Assembly: GCA_964352225.1 (NCBI GenBank)
Contig: CAYGRM010000141.1
Coordinates: forward strand, 1-15,084
Reading direction: 5' to 3'
Origin: CAJQQY01 sp964352225
Lineage (GTDB): Bacteria > Bacteroidota > Bacteroidia > Chitinophagales > Saprospiraceae
Length of the DNA: 15,084 nucleotides
Below the pieces are notes generated by a model, which worked only from the letters and a program-made list of their open reading frames with translations, did no database searches and was not told the origin of the DNA. Below are positions 6,149 through 14,563 of this stretch, piece after piece (position 1 is the stretch's first letter; each line of letters starts with the position of its first letter). The translations under genes and the position numbers were made by a program.

Positions 6149-9100
6149 ATGTTGTACCGAACAAAACCAAGCTTTAAATCAATTGGATTATTGATGGCGT
6201 TTTTTGCTTTCAGTTTTCAATTAGCTTTAGCTAACAACTCCAATCCTTGGAATCGAATAGAAGAAAAGGATTTTGCCCAAAAAAATATGGAACGTCAGAT
6301 TGTTCCTAAGAAATACAAAACATTTCATTTGAATCTGCCTGAATTGCAGGAATTGTTGAATACCGCTCCATTGCGATATTCCGCAGAGGCTACAACTCAA
6401 GAGCCAGTTGTTCTTTATTTACCAATGCCAAGTGGTGATATGGAACGTTTTCAAATTTTTGATGCACCCATTATGGAACCGGGTTTGGCTGCAAAATTTC
6501 CAATGATACATTCTTATGCAGGAGTTGGATTGGATGATCCAACTGCGAGTTTGCGATTTGATGTAACTCAATTTGGGTTTCATGGGATGGTGATTTCGGC
6601 TAGACATAGTTCCGTTTATATTGATCCATTTTCGAAGTCAGATACGGAGCATTATATCACTTATTATAAAAGTGATTTTGAAAAAGAAAGTCCAAATTTC
6701 GAATGTCATGTAACTTCTAATTCTAATGATGACGGAGCAGATTTTGGAACGATGGATACTAATGCAAGTTCATTGTTACAAGGTGATTGTATGTTGCGAA
6801 CGTATCGATTAGCTTTAACTTGTACTGGGGAGTATGCTTCCTTTCAAGGTGGAGATACGGTAAGTGTGGTTGCAGCTTTTAATACTACGATGACTCGGGT
6901 AAATGGAGTTTATGAAAGAGAAGTGAACGTTAATATGGTGATTGTTGATAATAATGAAGATTTGATTTTCCTTGACTCAGGGACTGATCCATATCAAAAT
7001 AATAGCCCTGGGCAGATGATTAATGAATGTCATGATCAATGTGTAGCAATTATTGGTTCTGCCAATTTTGATATTGGACATGTGTTCAGTACTGGAGGTG
7101 GAGGACTAGCTGGATTGGGAGTTGTTTGTAATAATGGGAATAAAGGAAGAGGAGTGACTGGAACGAATAACCCAATCGGAGATCCATTCGATATTGACTA
7201 TGTAGCGCATGAAATAGGACATCAGTTTGGAGGTAATCATACCTTTAATAATAGTTGTGGTGGAAATCGAAACGGAAGCACAGCTGTGGAACCAGGGAGT
7301 GGATCTACCATTATGGCATATGCAGGGATTTGTAATCCAAATGTGCAAAATAATAGTGATGATTATTTTACAGCCATTAGTATTCAAGAAATTTCTAATT
7401 ACATAAATAATGGAAATGGTAATAACTGCCCTGTAATTACTGATACTGGAAATACGCCACCGACGGTGGATGATGCGGCAAATTATACTTTACCAATATC
7501 TACTCCTTTTAAATTAACTGCAGTTGGAGCAGATGCAGATGGAGATCCAATTACCTATTGTTGGGAACAAATGGATGTAGAAATTGCAACAATGCCTCCT
7601 GTGTCAACGAATACTGGTGGCCCAGCATTTAGGACTTATGATCCAACGGAAGATGCCTTTCGATATTTTCCAAAATTAAATGATATCGTCAATGGCATCG
7701 ATGATACTTGGGAAGAGTTACCAAGTGTTTCTCGAAGTATGAATTTTAGAGTGACTGTTAGAGATAATCATATGGGAGGAGGATGTACAACAGAGGATGA
7801 TGTTGATTTGACTTTTACCAATACAGCTGGACCATTTTTAGTTCAAAATCCAAACATGGCGTTGACTTGGTTGGCTGGAACAACTGAAACAGTAACTTGG
7901 GATGTGGCAGGAACTGACGCTGCACCAGTTAGTTGTGCTAATGTTGATATTATTTTATCGACAGATGGAGGATTTACCTATCCAGTTACATTAGCAACTG
8001 GAGTCCCAAATAATGGTTCTTTCAATGTAACAGTTCCGAATGAAGCAACTACGACGGCAAGGGTCATGGTAGTTTGTTCTGATAATATTTTCTTTGATAT
8101 TTCCAATGAGAATTTTACCATTGAAGCACCGACTGTACCTACTTTTGTTATGGGAGTTGCTCCTGATATGTATGATGTGTGTGGAAATATTGGATCGGTA
8201 GATTATGTTTTTGATTTGACATCATTGGCTGGATTTAATGAAGTGGTGGCTATGACTACTACAGGGATTCCTGCTGGAGCAACGGAAGCTTTTTCTCAAA
8301 ATAATTTTGTTCCAACTGGCACTACAACTTTGACTCTTGGAAACTTGGGTGGAATTACAGACGGAACTTATAACATTACAATTACGGGAACAGCTGCTTC
8401 AGTTACGGTTGAACAAATGGTAACTTTAATTGTGAATAATACTTCACCAGCAGTTACAGTTTTGAATTCACCTACAAGTGGATCCAATGATCAAATGTTG
8501 AATACAACGTTGGTATGGACGGAGATGGCAAGTGCTTCAAGTTATGTGATTGAGATTTCGACCACTCCTGGATTTGGAAGTGATATTGTAGAAACATCTC
8601 CAGTTAATAACAATACGTACACGCCTCAGAATTTGCAACCATTGACTGTTTATTATTGGAGAGTGCGAGGAGTTAATACTTGCGGAGAAGGAGTTTCTTC
8701 TTCATGGTATTCATTTCAAACAGCAGGTACTGGATGTAATACTTATACGAGTACTGATACACCCGTTGCGATTTCGCCTGATGATGTAGTGACGATTAAT
8801 TCTGCATTAACCATCAATGATGATTTTGTAATTACGGACATTAAAGCATCTATGGATGTTTCCCATACTTGGATTGGAGATTTGAATGCTATATTAACTT
8901 CACCTGGAGGATTGAGTGTAACTTTGTTTGACCAACCAGGTGTTCCGGGGTCAAACTTTGGATGTGGCGAAGATAATTTACTCATAACTTTTGATGATGC
9001 AGCCACCAATACTGCAGCTGATTTAGAAGGAACTTGTGAAGATACAGGAACAGCTATTTCAGGTACTTATCAACCCATTGATGCCATGTCGACCTTTGCA

Positions 9101-10699
9101 GGGCAAAGTCCGATGGGAGCTTGGGATCTAGAAATGTCAGATGTATTTGACCAAGATGGAGGGGCTTTGGAAACTTGGAGCCTGGAGATTTGCTTTAGTG
9201 CACCTGCTGGAGCTGCACCAAGTTTAATCAATAATATCTTGACAGTTGCGCCTAATGGAATGGCAACTGTACCTAATAGTAACCTAGTAGCAACCTCTCC
9301 AACGAGCAATTCTTCAGAAATTACATTTATCATTTTAAGTTTGCCAACGGAAGGAAACTTGACGATCAATGGAATGGCTGCCACAGTTGGTTCGACTTTT
9401 ACCCAAGCGGATATTGATAATAATATTTTAGTTTACACTAATACTAATGGGGCTGCAATGACTGATCAATTTAATTTTGACATTGTTACTCCTGATGGTG
9501 GTTGGATTCAAAATGAACCTTTTAACATTGTGATTGGAACGGTTACAATCTCTGCGATTACCATTATCGACCAACAAGTTTCTTGTTTCAATGGGGCAGA
9601 TGGAATGATTACAGTAAACGCATCAGGTGCAAATCCACCTTTAGAATATAGCTTGAATGGAGGTACTTATCAATTCGTTAATACTTTCTCAGGCCTTACA
9701 GCTGATACTTATACTGTGGAGGTAAAAGATGCTATGGGGAACGTGGTTACTACTAATTCAGTTACCATTGCTAATCCAGATGAGCTAACGATATCTTCAA
9801 TTTTGGTTGGAAATACGGTTACGATTGATGCGATGGGAGGAACAGGACCATTAACTTATAGTAATGATGGAATAACTTTCCAAGCAAGTAATGTGTTTTC
9901 TGATTTGGCAAATGATACTTACACATTTACAGTCATGGATGAAAATGGTTGTACTGTTACAACTATGGAGACCATCAATTTAATTCAAAGTGCTGCAGTT
10001 ACTACTACTCCTATTTCCTGCGAAAACGGTGACGATGGAACGTTGACGGTAAGTGATGTAGTAGGCGGTGAAGCTCCATATTTATATAGTATTGATAATA
10101 ATAATTTTGTTGCTAACAATGAGTTTACAGGATTGACTTCTGGGAACTATACAGTTACAATTATGGATTCGAATGGAAATACATTTACTGCTGGATCTTA
10201 TTCAGTCGGAAGTGCACCTTCACTTTCGGTGACTGGAATTGCAACTGATAATACGATTACAGCAACTGGACTTGGCGGAACTGGGACTTTGCAATATAGT
10301 ATCAACGGGATTGATTTTCAAGCAAGTAATGAGTTCCTCAACTTACCAAATGGTACTTATACGATAACAGTAATTGATGAAAATGGATGTATTTCTGTTT
10401 CAGGAGATATCCTAGTTGATTTTACTAGTTTGAATGAAATTAATTTTGACTTGTCTTTTGATTTATTTCCAAATCCAACTCAGGATCAATTGAACATTGA
10501 ATTAAATCAACCAACGGAGCAAAAATTATCTTTCCAGATTTTTGACGTGGCGGGTAAATTAGTTCTGGAAGTTCAGTTTACTAAGAACAATTCTTATTTG
10601 AAAGAGCAAGTGGATGTATCTCGTTTGGCGGCGGGAAGTTATGAGGTGATGCTTTCAGATGGGGAGATGTTTGGTAGAGCTAGATTTGTGAAAATGTAA
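6149..10699 (+). CDS. Multidomain reprolysin-like (M12B) metalloprotease with P-domain, SprB-like repeats and T9SS tail
   Basis: The product is a 1516-residue secreted endopeptidase. I start it at ATG 6149 because MLYRTKPSFK begins a good signal peptide ending at LALA. An in-frame ATG at 6077 would add 24 residues but lies upstream of the promoter. Residues about 30-210 look like a propeptide. The metzincin domain (about 215-430) has zinc motif H354-E-x-x-H358-x-x-G-x-x-H364 and a Met-turn at M389 (STIMAYAG). Ig-like segments follow (about 440-660), then a less clear stretch. A fibronectin type III domain lies at about 767-858. A proprotein-convertase P-domain (about 864-1016) is recognisable by SHTWIGDLNAILTSPGG and GAWDLEMSD. 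A cadherin/CSPG-like repeat spans about 1024-1127, and four SprB-like repeats about 1134-1427. A type A T9SS sorting domain (FDLFPNPTQDQ, from about 1433) closes the protein. It is probably surface-attached or released. A terminator follows, so it is likely transcribed alone. Confidence 0.93.
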   Translation: MLYRTKPSFKSIGLLMAFFAFSFQLALANNSNPWNRIEEKDFAQKNMERQIVPKKYKTFHLNLPELQELLNTAPLRYSAEATTQEPVVLYLPMPSGDMERFQIFDAPIMEPGLAAKFPMIHSYAGVGLDDPTASLRFDVTQFGFHGMVISARHSSVYIDPFSKSDTEHYITYYKSDFEKESPNFECHVTSNSNDDGADFGTMDTNASSLLQGDCMLRTYRLALTCTGEYASFQGGDTVSVVAAFNTTMTRVNGVYEREVNVNMVIVDNNEDLIFLDSGTDPYQNNSPGQMINECHDQCVAIIGSANFDIGHVFSTGGGGLAGLGVVCNNGNKGRGVTGTNNPIGDPFDIDYVAHEIGHQFGGNHTFNNSCGGNRNGSTAVEPGSGSTIMAYAGICNPNVQNNSDDYFTAISIQEISNYINNGNGNNCPVITDTGNTPPTVDDAANYTLPISTPFKLTAVGADADGDPITYCWEQMDVEIATMPPVSTNTGGPAFRTYDPTEDAFRYFPKLNDIVNGIDDTWEELPSVSRSMNFRVTVRDNHMGGGCTTEDDVDLTFTNTAGPFLVQNPNMALTWLAGTTETVTWDVAGTDAAPVSCANVDIILSTDGGFTYPVTLATGVPNNGSFNVTVPNEATTTARVMVVCSDNIFFDISNENFTIEAPTVPTFVMGVAPDMYDVCGNIGSVDYVFDLTSLAGFNEVVAMTTTGIPAGATEAFSQNNFVPTGTTTLTLGNLGGITDGTYNITITGTAASVTVEQMVTLIVNNTSPAVTVLNSPTSGSNDQMLNTTLVWTEMASASSYVIEISTTPGFGSDIVETSPVNNNTYTPQNLQPLTVYYWRVRGVNTCGEGVSSSWYSFQTAGTGCNTYTSTDTPVAISPDDVVTINSALTINDDFVITDIKASMDVSHTWIGDLNAILTSPGGLSVTLFDQPGVPGSNFGCGEDNLLITFDDAATNTAADLEGTCEDTGTAISGTYQPIDAMSTFAGQSPMGAWDLEMSDVFDQDGGALETWSLEICFSAPAGAAPSLINNILTVAPNGMATVPNSNLVATSPTSNSSEITFIILSLPTEGNLTINGMAATVGSTFTQADIDNNILVYTNTNGAAMTDQFNFDIVTPDGGWIQNEPFNIVIGTVTISAITIIDQQVSCFNGADGMITVNASGANPPLEYSLNGGTYQFVNTFSGLTADTYTVEVKDAMGNVVTTNSVTIANPDELTISSILVGNTVTIDAMGGTGPLTYSNDGITFQASNVFSDLANDTYTFTVMDENGCTVTTMETINLIQSAAVTTTPISCENGDDGTLTVSDVVGGEAPYLYSIDNNNFVANNEFTGLTSGNYTVTIMDSNGNTFTAGSYSVGSAPSLSVTGIATDNTITATGLGGTGTLQYSINGIDFQASNEFLNLPNGTYTITVIDENGCISVSGDILVDFTSLNEINFDLSFDLFPNPTQDQLNIELNQPTEQKLSFQIFDVAGKLVLEVQFTKNNSYLKEQVDVSRLAAGSYEVMLSDGEMFGRARFVKM
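9550..10435 (+). repeat. Four SprB-like repeat units within the M12B-like gene
   Basis: Four units of about 70-78 residues begin near 9550, 9781, 9996 and 10221. Units 1 and 3 contain a VSCFNGADG or ISCENGDDG turn. Units 2 and 4 lack it but share QASN, a TYT(F/I)TV strand and MDENGC or IDENGC. The order is therefore long-short-long-short, suggesting duplication of a two-unit block. Similar repeats occur in the gliding adhesin SprB and in many Bacteroidota surface proteins. Confidence 0.75.
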
Positions 10700-10700
10700 C

Positions 10701-10727
10701 GTACATTCGAAGCTCCCGCTTCGGAAT
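10701..10727. repeat. GTAC-edged hairpin repeat, copy 1
   Basis: The repeat starts two bases after the stop codon. GTAC is followed by stem TTCGAAGC (10706-10713), loop TCCC and stem GCTTCGGA (10718-10725), giving eight pairs with one G-T wobble. Related copies lie at 13052-13079 and, inverted, at 13086-13110, behind lepA. Confidence 0.6.
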
Positions 10728-10730
10728 CTA

Positions 10731-10771
10731 AAAGCCAAGTCTCCATCTTTGGAAACTTGGCTTTTTTTTTT
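10731..10771 (+). terminator. Rho-independent terminator of the M12B-like gene
   Basis: AAAGCCAAGT (10731-10740) pairs perfectly with ACTTGGCTTT (10755-10764). TCC/GGA pairs lie inside the loop and ten Ts run to 10771. It starts 31 bases after the stop codon. Confidence 0.9.
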
Positions 10772-10828
10772 GCTTCTTTTGAAATTCGGAATATTGTGAA
10801 TGCTTGCTAGCTGATTCTTTTTTTCATT

Positions 10829-10838
10829 NNNNNNNNNN
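10829..10838. other. Assembly gap of 10 Ns
   Basis: Ten Ns sit between a T-rich stretch and an A-rich stretch that leads into a GC-rich hairpin, CCAGC (10846-10850) with GCTGG (10857-10861). The real length is unknown. Confidence 0.95.
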
Positions 10839-10960
10839 AAAAAAACCAGCTTGCCGGCTGGCAGGGAATCAAAAAATTCTAGCCCAAAAAATAGCAAAGC
10901 ACAAAGCAAGCACCCGCATCCACATTTTTCGCCGAGCCTCGCCCGCTCCTTGCTTCTCAT
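10839..10960. repeat. GC-richer patch, probable dispersed intergenic sequence
   Basis: About 120 bases next to the 10-N gap are richer in G and C than the surrounding non-coding DNA. They begin with overlapping short hairpins at 10846-10866 (CCAGC/GCTGG and TGCC/GGCA). I see no gene or known element. The composition and the neighbouring gap suggest a multi-copy intergenic repeat, which one window cannot prove. Confidence 0.35.
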
Positions 10961-11229
10961 GGTTTTCCTTTCAAATTAATTTCTCTTAAATTATTTTTCG
11001 AGTTTGGACTGCAAGAGCAAAAAAAATCAAATTTATAACTGTATCAATTTAAAATTAAGTCATGACTTTTTTTTGCGAACTTTTTTTTTGTCAGAAAAAA
11101 AAGTGGATAACAGAAATGAAACCAAAAGTTCTATTTTTCTTCCAAAATCCTCAACAAACCCTCAATTCTCAACGTTTCAAATAAGTATTTCAAATAGTAA
11201 AATTTTCAGGTAAAAAATCCAAAAAAGCT

Positions 11230-11237
11230 TATCTTTG
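11230..11237 (+). promoter_or_regulatory. -7 promoter box for lepA
   Basis: TATCTTTG matches TAnnTTTG and ends eight bases before the lepA ATG. The leader would be only a few bases, too short for a Shine-Dalgarno site. No clear -33 element is seen. Confidence 0.5.
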
Positions 11238-11245
11238 CGCCCAAT

Positions 11246-13045
11246 ATGAAGAACTTAAGAAATTTTTGTGTGATAGCCCATATTGATCATGGGAAAAGTA
11301 CTCTTTCTGACAGATTGTTAGAGTTTACTCAGACTATATCCGAGCGGAATATGCAGGATCAGGCTTTGGATGATATGGACATCGAAAGAGAACGTGGCAT
11401 TACGATCAAAAGCCATGCGATACAGTTATATTATAACCATACCGATGGAGAAAAATATACATTTAACCTAATTGATACTCCCGGACACGTAGACTTTTCC
11501 TACGAAGTTTCTCGATCAATTGCTGCCTGCGAAGGAGCACTTTTATTGGTAGATGCTTCTCAAGGAATTCAAGCGCAGACGATTTCCAATCTATATTTAG
11601 CGATTGAGCATGATTTAGAAATCATTCCAATCTTGAATAAAGTAGATATGGAAAGTGCCATGATTGACGAAGTATCAGATCAAATCATTGATTTGATTGG
11701 TTGCAACAAAGAAGACATCGTTTTGGCAAGTGGAAAAACAGGTTTGGGGATTCAGGATATTATGAATGCGATCGTAGATCGAATTCCAGCACCCAAAGGA
11801 GATATAAATGCACCATTACAAGCCTTGATTTTTGATTCAGAATTCAATCAATATCGAGGAGTGATTGCCTACTTTAGGATCATGAATGGAGTCTTGAAGA
11901 AAGGTGATCAAGTACGATTTGTCAATACCGCAACTGATTATTTTGCAGATGAAGTCGGAGTAATGCAAATGAGTAATATTCCTCATAATAAATTGGAAGC
12001 TGGAAATGTAGGATATATCATCACAGGGATCAAAACTTCCAAGGAAATTAAAGTAGGAGATACCATTACATTGACAGATAACCAATGTAAACAAGGGATT
12101 CAAGGATTTGAGGATGTGAAACCAATGGTTTATGCAGGAATGTTTCCTATCGAAAATGAGCACTACGAAGACCTACGAGATAGTTTAGAAAAATTACAAT
12201 TGAACGATGCTTCTTTGGTTTTTGAACCAGAAACATCGGAGGCATTAGGATTTGGTTTTCGATGTGGATTTTTAGGAATGTTACACTTAGAAATTATTCA
12301 AGAACGGTTATCTCGAGAGTTTGACCAGGAGGTAATTTCTACGATTCCTAACGTTACCTACTATGCTAAAACTAAAAAAGCAGGATCCGAAAAATTCATG
12401 GTGAGAACCCCTTCTGACTTTCCTGATCCAGGTATTTTAGATTTTGTAGAAGAGCCATTTATCATTGCGCAGATCATTACGAAGCCTGAATACATTGGAA
12501 CGATCATGACCTTGTGCATGGATAAACGGGGAACAATAGAAAAGCAAACTTACCTCTCGACGGAGCGAGTAGAATTGACTTTCCATTTGCCTTTGGCAGA
12601 AATTGTTTTTGATTTTTATGATCGATTAAAATCAATTACGAGAGGATATGCCTCATTCGATTATTCGCCTTTGGAATATCGTCAATCTAATTTAGTAAAG
12701 TTAGACATGTTGCTGAATGGTGATCCTGTAGATGCACTTTCAGCTTTGGTGCACAGAGATAAAGCAGAATCTTTTGGACGTAAAATATGTAAACGATTGA
12801 AAGAATTGTTGCCACGTCAACAATTTAAAATTGCTATTCAAGCTTCGATCGGAGCGAAGGTAGTGGCTAGAGAAACCATCTCTGCATTACGAAAAGATGT
12901 TACGGCAAAGTGTTACGGTGGTGATATTTCTCGTAAGCGTAAATTACTTGAAAAGCAGAAAAAGGGTAAAAAGAAAATGCGTCAGATTGGAAATGTAGAA
13001 GTACCGCAAAAAGCATTTATTCAAGTGTTGAAATTAGATGATTAA
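11246..13045 (+). CDS. lepA: Elongation factor 4 (LepA), ribosomal back-translocase GTPase
   Basis: The 599-residue protein has the usual EF4 length. It binds the ribosome and uses GTP to remodel stalled or mistranslocated complexes, and has also been linked to 30S assembly; it acts in the cytoplasm or at the inner membrane. The GTPase motifs are intact: G1 A11-H-I-D-H-G-K-S-T19, G2 R48-E-R-G-I-T53, G3 D77-T-P-G-H81, G4 N131-K-V-D134 and G5 SGKTG. The EF-G-like domains II, III and V follow. The lepA-specific C-terminal domain ends with GKKKMRQIGNVEVPQKAF. The ATG at 11246 gives the standard N-terminus (MKNLRNFCVIAHIDHGKST). It has its own promoter and a terminator, so it is probably monocistronic. 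It is not beside lepB, its partner in many proteobacteria. Confidence 0.98.
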   Translation: MKNLRNFCVIAHIDHGKSTLSDRLLEFTQTISERNMQDQALDDMDIERERGITIKSHAIQLYYNHTDGEKYTFNLIDTPGHVDFSYEVSRSIAACEGALLLVDASQGIQAQTISNLYLAIEHDLEIIPILNKVDMESAMIDEVSDQIIDLIGCNKEDIVLASGKTGLGIQDIMNAIVDRIPAPKGDINAPLQALIFDSEFNQYRGVIAYFRIMNGVLKKGDQVRFVNTATDYFADEVGVMQMSNIPHNKLEAGNVGYIITGIKTSKEIKVGDTITLTDNQCKQGIQGFEDVKPMVYAGMFPIENEHYEDLRDSLEKLQLNDASLVFEPETSEALGFGFRCGFLGMLHLEIIQERLSREFDQEVISTIPNVTYYAKTKKAGSEKFMVRTPSDFPDPGILDFVEEPFIIAQIITKPEYIGTIMTLCMDKRGTIEKQTYLSTERVELTFHLPLAEIVFDFYDRLKSITRGYASFDYSPLEYRQSNLVKLDMLLNGDPVDALSALVHRDKAESFGRKICKRLKELLPRQQFKIAIQASIGAKVVARETISALRKDVTAKCYGGDISRKRKLLEKQKKGKKKMRQIGNVEVPQKAFIQVLKLDD

Positions 13046-13046
13046 A

Positions 13047-13110
13047 GTACGGTACTCCGAAGCTTCTGCATCGGAATACAATATTCTTTGAAGCGAGAGA
13101 TTCGAAGTAC
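13047..13110. repeat. GTAC-edged hairpin repeat, copies 2 and 3, behind lepA
   Basis: Copy 2 (13052-13079) begins one base after another GTA and contains TCCGA and TCGGA as outer stem words. Copy 3 is inverted (13086-13110) and resembles copy 1 at about 20 of 23 aligned bases. The block starts one base after the lepA stop codon and is bounded by GTAC at 13047-13050 and 13107-13110. Confidence 0.55.
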
Positions 13111-13115
13111 ATAAT

Positions 13116-13149
13116 AAAGCTGTTGAGTATAAATTCAACAGCTTTTTTT
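13116..13149 (+). terminator. Rho-independent terminator of lepA
   Basis: AAAGCTGTTGA (13116-13126) pairs perfectly with TCAACAGCTTT (13135-13145) around an 8-base loop, followed by Ts to 13149. The next promoter begins 15 bases later. Confidence 0.9.
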
Positions 13150-13163
13150 AATTGATAAAATGT

Positions 13164-13171
13164 TATTTTTG
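13164..13171 (+). promoter_or_regulatory. -7 promoter box of the lipoprotein operon
   Basis: TATTTTTG matches TAnnTTTG and ends 15 bases before the ATG at 13187. It lies downstream of the in-frame ATG at 13160, arguing against that earlier start. Confidence 0.5.
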
Positions 13172-13186
13172 ATAAAAAAAACAAAT

Positions 13187-13966
13187 ATGAAATTCCATTA
13201 CCTTTTCGCCATTGTTGTATTATTTTTTTTGAATGCTTGCAATGAACCTGCTCCAAAATCTGAAGCTCCAGTTGTCGAGAAAAAAGAGTTCCCCGAATTT
13301 TTCCAAAAAGTTTTAGATGCTCACGGAGGTCTAGAAACTTGGAATAAAATGAACACTTTAAAGTTTTCAAGCACTCGAAGAGAACCCATCACCAATTATA
13401 TAATTGACTTAAAAAATCGAAAAGAGATTATCGAAGCTGAGGGAAAATACACTCTAGGCAATGATGGAAAAACAGTTTGGGTGAGTCCAGCAAGAGATTC
13501 TTTCCCTGGAGATAATCCTCGGTTTATGAAAAATTTGACGTTTTATTTTGTAGCTATTCCTTTCGTTTTAGCGGACGAAGGAGTAAACTTAGAAGACCTC
13601 GGAAGCAAAGAAGTAGATGGACGTAAATATAATGTTATAAAAGTGACATTTGGTGAAGGAGTTGGTGATGCCTCTGAAGATCAATATGTTTTATACGTCA
13701 ATCCAAATACGAATAGAATTGATTTTATTAATTACTCAGTTACTTACTTCGATAAATCAAAAGCGACTCAATACAACGCTTTAAAATACGAATGGCAAAA
13801 TGTAAATGGTTTATTATTTCCTGAAAAATATGTTGGATACAAGTGGGAAAACGAGCAATTGGGTGAGGTCAGATATGAGTCCCCTTTTGAAAAAGCAAGT
13901 TTCTCCGAAGAGAAAATGGACGATTCTATTTTTGAAATACCAGAAGGTGCTTGGGTCGAAAATTAA
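13187..13966 (+). CDS. Predicted lipoprotein of unknown function (DUF6503-like)
   Basis: The 259-residue product begins MKFHYLFAIVVLFFLNAC, a lipoprotein signal with lipobox L15-N-A-C18, so Cys18 would be lipidated and the protein anchored in the envelope. An in-frame ATG at 13160 would add nine residues but precedes the promoter. The mature part opens with a charged linker, then FFQKVLDAHGGLETWNKMNTLKF and many alternating strand-like segments (GKTVWVSP, YVLYVNPNTNRIDFINYSVTY). This recalls the LolA/LolB-like half-barrel fold and the Bacteroidota DUF6503 family. Both are by-eye suggestions and no activity can be assigned. It is the first gene of a cluster: the next starts six bases after its stop, suggesting co-transcription. 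Confidence 0.8.
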   Translation: MKFHYLFAIVVLFFLNACNEPAPKSEAPVVEKKEFPEFFQKVLDAHGGLETWNKMNTLKFSSTRREPITNYIIDLKNRKEIIEAEGKYTLGNDGKTVWVSPARDSFPGDNPRFMKNLTFYFVAIPFVLADEGVNLEDLGSKEVDGRKYNVIKVTFGEGVGDASEDQYVLYVNPNTNRIDFINYSVTYFDKSKATQYNALKYEWQNVNGLLFPEKYVGYKWENEQLGEVRYESPFEKASFSEEKMDDSIFEIPEGAWVEN

Positions 13967-13972
13967 ATTTCT

Positions 13973-14563
13973 ATGGTTAAAAATCCAACTTTAATTCAAA
14001 GAATACTTTTTATTGGAATGTCGATCTTTTTGATTTGGCAATCGTATGGAATTTTTATGGGATTGGAGTTTATTGAAAATCCATCTTGGTACATTCAATT
14101 GTTTATTGCTTTGGTTTTTAACTTGTTTATCACAGGAATTTTTGCCTTCGCTGGATTTGCTTTGCCCATGGAAAAATTAATGCCTACGAAATACTTTGAA
14201 ATCAGCGACCCTAAAATAGTAACTTTTTGGTTTAAAAAAATGAAAGGTGAAACATTTAGAAAGTTCTTACTGGCTACAGTTTGGCGAAAAAAAACAGATC
14301 AAAAGAAGTATTTTGATGGAACCATTAGCGGAATAAAAGACTTTGAAATACAAACCCAAAAATCAGAATTTGGACACTTGATTCCATTTTTTATCATTTC
14401 AGGAATTTGTGTTTATTTTGCGATGCGAGGATTTTGGTGGGCATTATTTTTTACGATGTTGGTGAATGTAATTTTTAATTTTTATCCAATTTTATTGCAA
14501 AGGCACCATCGAGCACGGTTAGTGAGATTGAAAAAGATTTTAATTCAAAAACAAAAAAAATGA
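13973..14563 (+). CDS. Membrane protein resembling the CrtO acyltransferase family
   Basis: The 196-residue protein has two N-terminal membrane helices (about 10-30 and 36-58), a basic cytoplasmic stretch and a hydrophobic hairpin (about 135-168). It ends in a lysine-rich tail. The segment with S131-E132-x-x-H135, followed after the helices by N169-F-Y-P-x-x-x-Q176-R-H-H-R-A-R182, resembles the E-x-x-H and N-x-x-Q-R-x-x-R-x-R pattern of CrtO, which in staphylococci acylates glycosylated diaponeurosporenoate. No carotenoid genes lie nearby, so the substrate is open; it could acylate another lipid or sugar. It starts six bases after the lipoprotein gene, and its stop overlaps the helicase start, so it sits in an operon. 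Family assignment is moderate and function weak. Confidence 0.8.
   Translation: MVKNPTLIQRILFIGMSIFLIWQSYGIFMGLEFIENPSWYIQLFIALVFNLFITGIFAFAGFALPMEKLMPTKYFEISDPKIVTFWFKKMKGETFRKFLLATVWRKKTDQKKYFDGTISGIKDFEIQTQKSEFGHLIPFFIISGICVYFAMRGFWWALFFTMLVNVIFNFYPILLQRHHRARLVRLKKILIQKQKK

Larger units (their letters stand above)
10700..11245. other. Intergenic region before lepA
   Basis: These 546 bases contain, in order, a short GTAC-edged hairpin, a strong terminator, a 10-N gap, a GC-richer patch (about 10839-10960), AT-rich DNA with long T and A runs (11064-11102), and the lepA promoter. No open frame has coding character. Frames across the GC-richer patch give low-complexity peptides. Confidence 0.75.

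Noticed and set aside
7106..9384. Antisense frames of 88-104 codons inside the M12B-like gene
   Set aside because: They are shadow frames of a repetitive secreted protein, with low-complexity peptides and no promoter.
11079..11104. A/T hairpin ACTTTTTTTT with AAAAAAAAGT considered as a terminator
   Set aside because: The stem is almost purely A-T and no T-tract follows; the upstream gene already has a strong terminator.
10655..11213. Small frames in the lepA upstream region (10655-10960 minus, 10804-10989 plus, 11004-11213 plus)
   Set aside because: Two cross the 10-N gap, and all cover repeat-like or homopolymer-rich DNA with no domain or start signal.
13160..13186. Longer N-terminus of the lipoprotein from ATG 13160
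   Set aside because: The -7 box at 13164-13171 lies inside this extension, and the lipoprotein signal is complete from 13187.
13017..13370. Antisense frame across the lepA end and the lipoprotein start
   Set aside because: It runs through the terminator and the promoter of the plus-strand genes and has no family signature.
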